A stretch of 37,974 nucleotides of DNA, from positions 1 through 37,974 of the forward strand of contig JAURBE010000008.1 of the NCBI GenBank assembly GCA_030829145.1. Direction: 5' to 3'. The notes below the pieces were generated by a model that did not search any database, had not been told where the DNA came from, and saw nothing but the letters and a program-made list of their open reading frames with translations. Source of the stretch: Verrucomicrobiota bacterium (GTDB taxonomy: Bacteria > Verrucomicrobiota > Verrucomicrobiia > Opitutales > Coraliomargaritaceae). Positions 33,065-37,974 of this stretch are shown here, piece by piece (position 1 is the first letter of the stretch; each line of letters starts with the position of its first letter). Both the position numbers and the translations under genes were made by a program.

Positions 33065-33613
33065 TTACAGTGCTAGCGGGAGCGCGATAAATAGTAGCGC
33101 GCTGAGCAAGCCCGTGAGGAAGGCATAGAAACTCAGGCGCATCCAGCGAAATTTGGGTCGTAGTACGTCATGACTGAGATGATAGATATCAGAGACCATC
33201 AGCTCTGTGATCGAGTTGCGATTTTCCAACGAGTCCCGCATCAGTGCTTTATAGGAGGCTTCATCATGTAACCAGATACCCGAGAAGTGCAGAAGATTTG
33301 TTTTGCCGGTCGCGTCACTTTGGTAGCGTTTGGGCATGAGGCATATTACAGCAAAGAATATGCTTAGCGCAGCTGCCATTACGTAGAGTGTGATACCGAT
33401 ACGAATTTCTGGAATTTGGTAGGCAGAGATCGCGATGGGAATTAAAAAGGCATTGATAGTGATGACGACCTGCGCACGGCGATCAGCTAGCGAGATGTAC
33501 TGCACATGCTTCGACTGTGCACTGCTCAGCACTGAGCCACGCAACAGTGCTGGCCAGTGGTTTTCTGCTGCAGGTGTTGCGTTCGGCTGAGTCGTAGTAG
33601 ATGTCGGATCCAT
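33065..33613 (-). CDS. Membrane protein resembling the Pycsar effector (PycTM) domain
   Basis: 182 residues. A soluble N-terminus leads to YISLADRRAQVVITINAFLI, then membrane segments near 47-67, 71-93 and 158-180. The pattern LADRRA-x-VVITINA and the conserved end SDIYHLSHDVLRPKFRWMRLSFYAFLTGLL look like PycTM/DUF5706 proteins, which depolarise the inner membrane on sensing cCMP or cUMP in the Pycsar anti-phage system. No pyrimidine cyclase gene is adjacent: neighbours are the rhomboid-like gene (convergent, 16-base gap) and hrpA. It may be a stand-alone paralogue with another role. The family link is recognition by eye only. Confidence 0.6.
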   Translation of the reverse strand: MDPTSTTTQPNATPAAENHWPALLRGSVLSSAQSKHVQYISLADRRAQVVITINAFLIPIAISAYQIPEIRIGITLYVMAAALSIFFAVICLMPKRYQSDATGKTNLLHFSGIWLHDEASYKALMRDSLENRNSITELMVSDIYHLSHDVLRPKFRWMRLSFYAFLTGLLSALLFIALPLAL

Positions 33614-33687
33614 AAAGTTCCAGTAAAGCTCGAATGGCTGAGGGATGCAAGATTATCAGATACGATGCTGAGTTCCTTGCAGGCACG

Positions 33688-36600
33688 TTATTTCAACAGC
33701 CGCTCAATTGCCTCAGCTAAATTATCCAGCCGTTTCTCAGAAGCTTTTTGAGCCGTGCCTAATTCTTGCGCGTAGACGGAGACCTTAAACTCTTCGAGCA
33801 GGATGCGGTAGGTTTTTACCTCGCCCTGCTGAGCAGGGGTCTTGGCTAATTTGAGTAGTGCAGCACTGCGGGCTTCAAATGGAGCCACGCGTTTAGATTT
33901 TTCGATGTCGCGCTGAATACTGTCTTTCGCTCGCTCCGCGCGCAGGCGCATCGCTTTGAGGAAACGGGTAAGGTGCGGCAGTTCGCTGAAAGTGTACTGA
34001 TCCAGTAAATCGGCGGGTGCGATGCTATCCAGTTGCGCGCGCATACCAGGATAGACGATGGCTGTGCTGGTCTTTTTTTGCTCGAGCAGTAGCATGACCG
34101 CTTGGCGTGCATCCAAGAGCGCGCGTAATTGATCGCAGAGCTTGGGGACGATGCCGCGGCGCTCTTCGTCGGCGCGGGCGAGGCCTTTTTTGAAATGTGA
34201 CTCTTTGAGGGGCAGATATTCGCCACAGCGGAAGAGGTGACGCTGCAGGTGTCCCCATGCGCTGGTTTTGATGCGGTCAAAGTTGCCGAGGGGCAGGAGC
34301 AGGGCGCCGAGTTGCTTGAGATCTTTGAGGTCGTTGCGTAGCCATGCAATGTCGCGGCCCATGACTGTGGTGGCGAGTGCGGGCCAGCCATATCGAGTGG
34401 CTTCAAGTGCGGCGGCAGTATCGGGCAGGAGGCGTAGGTGCACGCGTTCGCCTTCTTTGACGAGGGCAGGGTAGGCTTTGAGCGGTAGGCCCGAATCACC
34501 ACTGAGATCAATCTCCATTGGCAGGTCTCCAAACTCCCAGCTACTTAAATTTTCGCGTTCATACTGCGCAGTGGCTTGTTGCCATGCGGGAATCGCGTCT
34601 AGGCCGTTGCCCGTTGAGACTTCTTTGGCAGCGCTTTCTAGCGTGGCGCGGAGTGTGTCGAGGTCACGACTGTCGGCAAGGAACTCGCCTTTTGTATTTT
34701 CAATTTGGATACGTGGTTGCAAGTAGTCCGGTATTTCGGTCTTTGACCAGTTGTCTTTATAAGTGTGTATTTGATATAGATCGCGCAAGCTATCCGCGAG
34801 TTGTTCGCGCAGGGAACGAGCTGATGGCTTGAGTTGCTGAGAGAGTTCGGCGGCGCGTTCTTTGAGCGGGTGCAGTTGTATGCGGATCTGCTTTGGCAGG
34901 CCGCGCAACAGGCTTTCAATTTTTTCTGCCAAGTGACCGGGGACAGCCCAGTCAAGCGTGCCTTGTTGGATGGCACCGAGTTGTGTCAGTGGTACGTGAA
35001 GTGTTACACCGTCGGCTTTACCACCGGGTTCGTGTCGATAGCGCAGGGGTAGTTCGCTGCCACCGATTGCAAGCGATTTTGGAAAAGCTTCGACGCTGTC
35101 GTCTTGCTCTTTTTCGGGCAAGAGGTCGTCAATATTAGCTTTGAGAAAGTCGAGACATCCGCTGTGCTCACGCTTCGCAAAGCTTCGTAGCTCGGCATAG
35201 GAACCGACGGCATTGAGGCGTCGACGGTAGAAGTCGAAGAGTCGATCCTCGACGGCAAAACCAGAACCGAGGCGCCGCCGCGCGAGTTCGGATTCGGCAC
35301 GCGCGCTGACTTCGGTGTTGTGTTGTATGAAGTCGGGACGCTCACGAATACCCAGTTCGATAAGGCCGTTGCGCACGAAGATGTCGGTCGATTCCTCAGG
35401 ATCGATACGACTGAGGCTAACATTGTTGCGGCCGATTTCGAGGCCGAAGAGCACCTTACGTTGCTTGCACAATGCGGCGGCGGATTTGGTACTCCAAAAT
35501 GGCTCGGAGTGTTTGAGCTTCAACAGATCACCAGCGATGGCTTCAATCCATTGCACTTCGACCTTAGCTGCGGTGCGCGCAAACAGGCGACTGGTTTCCA
35601 TCCATTCGCCGCAGACGATCCATGCGGGCGCGGTGGTCTTGGCAGGTTTCGGTTTGGCTTTTTTGGCGTAGGCTGCTTTGCGCTGTTTTTTGGCTGATTC
35701 GTGATCGAATAGCCCAGAACCAGGGAAGAGCAGGGCTTTGCGGTTACGTGGACCGCGATAGTTGTGTGCATCTTCTTTAACAGCGATGTTGCTAAGCAGA
35801 CCCGAAAGAATGGATCGATGAATGGCGGCGTAACTGGCTTCGGTAAGGTGTTGGTTGTTGGTTGTTAGTTGTTGGTTGTTGGTTGTTAGTTGTTGGTTGT
35901 TGGTTGTTAGTTGTTGGTTGTTGGTTGTTAGTGGTTGCTTGTTGCCGAATTCGATTTTGCTATTAGGCAGGATCTTAAGGTTTTTAAGCACCCGTTCAAG
36001 CTGATGATGCACGTCGCGCCACTCGCGCATACGTTGATAGGAGATGAAGTGTTGCTTGCAGAATTTACGCAGTTGGCCTTGGGATAGGCGCTCCATCTGG
36101 TCGTGGTAGGCAGTCCATATATTGAGTAGCGTGAGGAAGTCTGATTCTTTATGGACGAAGCATTTTTGCATTTCGTCTGCTTCCTTGGCCATTTCTGAGG
36201 GGCGTTCGCGGGGGTCTTGAATTGACAGGCCCGAGGCGATGACGAGTACGTCTTCGACCGAATGTTCCTCTTTTGCTTGCAGCAACATGCGTGCGACGGT
36301 CGGATCGACCGGAATTTTGGCCAAGCGGCGGCCGAGCTTGGTGAGCCGATAAGAGTCTTCGTTATCACTACGCTGGTCGACATAGACGGCGTCGAGTTCT
36401 TCTAGAAGTCGGTACCCACCACGGATGGCGTTATCGGCTGGAGGGTCAATAAAAGGGAAAGTGCGGATGTCGCCCAGTCGGAAGGCGAGCATGCGCAGGA
36501 TCACCGACGCGAGATTGGACCGATGGATCTCCGGCGTAGTAAATTCGGGGCGGCTGAGGAAGTCTTGTTCTGAATATAAACGGTAGCAAACCCCGTTACT

Positions 36601-37623
36601 CACCCGACCGCAGCGGCCCATTCGTTGGTTCGCGCTCGATTGGGCAATCGGTTCAACTGGTAAGCGCTGTGTGCGCGAGTGTGGGCTATAGCGGCTGATG
36701 CGTGCCAGGCCTGTATCGACGACGTAGCGGATGCCGGGCACGGTGAGCGAGGTTTCGGCGATGTTGGTCGATAGGATAATGCGGCGGCGGCCTTGCGGGT
36801 GAAAAATGCGTTGTTGGTCGGCGTTGGCGAGGCGACCAAACAGCGGCAGTATATCGCAACTGCGGGCAGGGCTGTCTTCGAGATGGCGGCGAAGCTCGTG
36901 GATGTCCCGCTCGCCGGGCAGAAATACAAGGATGTCGCCTTCGAGGTTGTGATTGATAATCTCAGTAACTTGCTCAGCGGCGGCTTCGATCATCGTAAAA
37001 TCGCCGTTCTCTTCGTTCATCGCTTCGATGGGCCGGTAATAAGTATCCACTGGATACATGCGACCGGATACCTCGATGATCGGAGCACGATCGAAGGCCT
37101 TGGAAAAACTCTCAGTGTCGATCGTCGCGGAGGTGATGACGATCTTTAGATCTTTGCGTTGTTTGGCGAGTTGGCGCAGGCAGCCGAGGATAAAGTCGAT
37201 GTTGAGGCTGCGTTCGTGTGCTTCGTCAATAATGATTGCTTCATAGGCACGTAGCATCGGGTCGTCTTGAATCTCGTTGAGCAAGATACCGTCAGTCATG
37301 ACTTTGATTGCGGTGTCCTTGCGAGTCTGGTCGGTGAAACGAATCTTGGCGCCGACCTCGTGGCCGTATTGCACTTTGAGCTCTTCGGCGATACGTTGTG
37401 CAACTGAGAGAGCCGCGACACGCCGCGGCTGGGTGCAGCCGATCAGACCTGTTTTTCCGTAGCCCGCATCGACTAGAAACTTTGGTATCTGGGTAGTCTT
37501 TCCGGATCCAGTCTCACCGGCGATGATTACAATTTGGTGCTCCTGGATGGCGTGGATAATCTCCTCGCGTCGCGCATGGATCGGCAGGTCTCCAGTGTAA
37601 ATCGGCTGTAGGTTGGTCTTAAT
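33688..37623 (-). CDS. hrpA: ATP-dependent RNA helicase, HrpA type (DEAH)
   Basis: About 1311 residues if translation begins at ATT 37623 (E. coli HrpA is 1300). Walker [10 protein letters not shown] is at 36-44, DEAH at 133-136, SAT at 165-167, and QRMGRCGR near 333. Then HA2 and OB-fold domains and a long C-terminal DUF3418 region from about 690. No ATG, GTG or TTG occurs in frame between the upstream TGA (37650-37648) and Walker A; the first standard start codon (GTG, 37374) would remove Walker A. A rare ATT/ATC/CTG start is the simplest reading; a one-base indel in the run of T at 37645-37640 region is possible. An in-frame repeat tract occupies about residues 563-591. The protein may unwind stalled ribosome complexes, as in E. 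coli. Confidence 0.9.
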   Translation of the reverse strand: MKTNLQPIYTGDLPIHARREEIIHAIQEHQIVIIAGETGSGKTTQIPKFLVDAGYGKTGLIGCTQPRRVAALSVAQRIAEELKVQYGHEVGAKIRFTDQTRKDTAIKVMTDGILLNEIQDDPMLRAYEAIIIDEAHERSLNIDFILGCLRQLAKQRKDLKIVITSATIDTESFSKAFDRAPIIEVSGRMYPVDTYYRPIEAMNEENGDFTMIEAAAEQVTEIINHNLEGDILVFLPGERDIHELRRHLEDSPARSCDILPLFGRLANADQQRIFHPQGRRRIILSTNIAETSLTVPGIRYVVDTGLARISRYSPHSRTQRLPVEPIAQSSANQRMGRCGRVSNGVCYRLYSEQDFLSRPEFTTPEIHRSNLASVILRMLAFRLGDIRTFPFIDPPADNAIRGGYRLLEELDAVYVDQRSDNEDSYRLTKLGRRLAKIPVDPTVARMLLQAKEEHSVEDVLVIASGLSIQDPRERPSEMAKEADEMQKCFVHKESDFLTLLNIWTAYHDQMERLSQGQLRKFCKQHFISYQRMREWRDVHHQLERVLKNLKILPNSKIEFGNKQPLTTNNQQLTTNNQQLTTNNQQLTTNNQHLTEASYAAIHRSILSGLLSNIAVKEDAHNYRGPRNRKALLFPGSGLFDHESAKKQRKAAYAKKAKPKPAKTTAPAWIVCGEWMETSRLFARTAAKVEVQWIEAIAGDLLKLKHSEPFWSTKSAAALCKQRKVLFGLEIGRNNVSLSRIDPEESTDIFVRNGLIELGIRERPDFIQHNTEVSARAESELARRRLGSGFAVEDRLFDFYRRRLNAVGSYAELRSFAKREHSGCLDFLKANIDDLLPEKEQDDSVEAFPKSLAIGGSELPLRYRHEPGGKADGVTLHVPLTQLGAIQQGTLDWAVPGHLAEKIESLLRGLPKQIRIQLHPLKERAAELSQQLKPSARSLREQLADSLRDLYQIHTYKDNWSKTEIPDYLQPRIQIENTKGEFLADSRDLDTLRATLESAAKEVSTGNGLDAIPAWQQATAQYERENLSSWEFGDLPMEIDLSGDSGLPLKAYPALVKEGERVHLRLLPDTAAALEATRYGWPALATTVMGRDIAWLRNDLKDLKQLGALLLPLGNFDRIKTSAWGHLQRHLFRCGEYLPLKESHFKKGLARADEERRGIVPKLCDQLRALLDARQAVMLLLEQKKTSTAIVYPGMRAQLDSIAPADLLDQYTFSELPHLTRFLKAMRLRAERAKDSIQRDIEKSKRVAPFEARSAALLKLAKTPAQQGEVKTYRILLEEFKVSVYAQELGTAQKASEKRLDNLAEAIERLLK
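35851..35934 (-). repeat. Four tandem 21-bp units inside hrpA encoding a 7-residue repeat
   Basis: Units at 35851-35871, 35872-35892, 35893-35913 and 35914-35934; the last has one mismatch. Read on the minus strand each encodes QLTTNNQ. The tract lies before the OB-fold domain and keeps the frame, so it adds a flexible Asn/Gln/Thr linker. The unit is T/G-only apart from one A, and is unlike the surrounding codon use. Confidence 0.9.
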
Positions 37624-37781
37624 GGTGTACGGCGGTAAAAAAGAAACTCAGGACGATGCCTGTGTTTCGGTGTCAGGCAAGCTGACAATTTTCTGTATAG
37701 GCTAAATACAGCGCGTCTAAGTCTGCAATTACCGATCAGTTAGATCCTATAATTAAGCGCTGAATGCGGTCTTCTATGCCC

Positions 37782-37807
37782 AAAAAAGCCTCGGTGATCA
37801 CCGAGGC
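37782..37807 (-). terminator. Rho-independent terminator of rpmB
   Basis: A perfect 20-base palindrome (37788-37807; half-site GCCTCGGTGA) followed on the minus strand by six T residues (37787-37782). It lies 28 bases past the rpmB stop. The rest of the spacer 37624-37835 contains no gene. Confidence 0.9.
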
Positions 37808-37835
37808 TTTAGGGAAATGGTAAGCTGTCTGAGCT

Positions 37836-37974
37836 TTATGCCTTTTCAACGAGGCCAGCCTTGATTGCCTTGACCGAGACCCACATACGCTTAACTTGTC
37901 CGCTAGGGAGCTTGACGCGAATGCGCTGAACGTTCGGACGAAAACGGCGCTTCGTGTTTTTAACGAGGCTGGTA
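37836..37974 (-). CDS. rpmB: 50S ribosomal protein L28 (C-terminal part; runs off the right edge)
   Basis: The visible 45 codons end VKAIKAGLVEKA-stop and contain NTKRRFRPNVQRIRVKLPSG, the L28 pattern, followed by QVKRMWVSVKAI. The N-terminus lies outside the window. It is a small basic protein of the large ribosomal subunit. It is transcribed leftward toward hrpA but is separated from it by its own strong terminator. Confidence 0.93.
   Translation of the reverse strand, partial: TSLVKNTKRRFRPNVQRIRVKLPSGQVKRMWVSVKAIKAGLVEKA

Noticed and set aside
33065-33613. Complete Pycsar defence operon
   Set aside because: Only an effector-like membrane protein is present; no cyclase or other defence gene lies nearby.
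35851-35934. Regular repeat tract considered as a CRISPR array
   Set aside because: The 21-bp units are directly adjacent with no spacers and lie in frame inside hrpA.
37624-37688. TTG at 37688 as the start of hrpA
   Set aside because: It is out of frame with the helicase; using it needs a one-base change in the T run, for which there is no direct evidence.

Overview
The window looks like chromosomal housekeeping DNA from a Gram-negative, probably marine member of the Verrucomicrobiota, close to the Opitutales/Puniceicoccales (Coraliomargarita-like). This rests on a TIGR03790 family protein, a DUF2851 protein, a carboxynorspermidine synthase-type dehydrogenase, a DUF3450/TtpC-type TonB energising operon, lpxA (so an LPS outer membrane), and a GC-rich inverted-repeat element of a type I recall from this group. 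Genes are densely packed on both strands. I saw no phage, integrase, transposase, CRISPR array, tRNA or rRNA, and no gene-free stretch longer than 300 bases.

Layout. (1) 1-7710 is an iron-uptake block: a leftward TonB-energising operon (DUF3450, TtpC-like, ExbB, ExbD running off the left edge); a rightward Fe(III) ABC transporter (binding protein, fused permease, ATPase); and a convergent PchR-like AraC regulator. Two palindromes of the form TGAGA-N5-TCTCA, close to a Fur box, lie in front of the TonB operon and the regulator. (2) 7793-10297 is a leftward molybdenum-cofactor operon (moaC, mobA, moaD, moaE, MOSC protein). (3) 10452-13162 holds a cysteine-containing conserved protein, a 139-bp inverted-repeat element and the protease SppA. 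(4) 13356-17519 reads rightward: DUF2851, a conserved unknown, lpxA, pdxA and an A-type Fe-S carrier. (5) 17741-21108 is a tight infC - amidase - TIGR03790 operon. (6) 21148-24197 is cysC-cysD-cysN (PAPS synthesis), with a palindrome in front and a strong terminator behind.

(7) 24244-30792 contains carboxynorspermidine synthase, an exported unknown, SufT, class II aldolase, an MFS exporter and CoaD. (8) 31012-33613 contains pgsA-pgpA (phosphatidylglycerol synthesis), a rhomboid-like protein without the catalytic serine, and a three-helix membrane protein resembling Pycsar effectors. (9) 33688-37974 contains a full-length HrpA-type helicase with no ATG, GTG or TTG start and an in-frame 7-residue repeat tract, then the 3' end of rpmB with its terminator.

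The best leads are the shared iron operator, the unusual hrpA start and repeat tract, the orphan Pycsar-effector-like protein, two adjacent proteins that may have degenerate nuclease folds, the cysC palindrome, and the infC-amidase-TIGR03790 linkage. I see no convincing wholly new multi-gene system. Function calls come from recognising protein families by eye; no database search was run.
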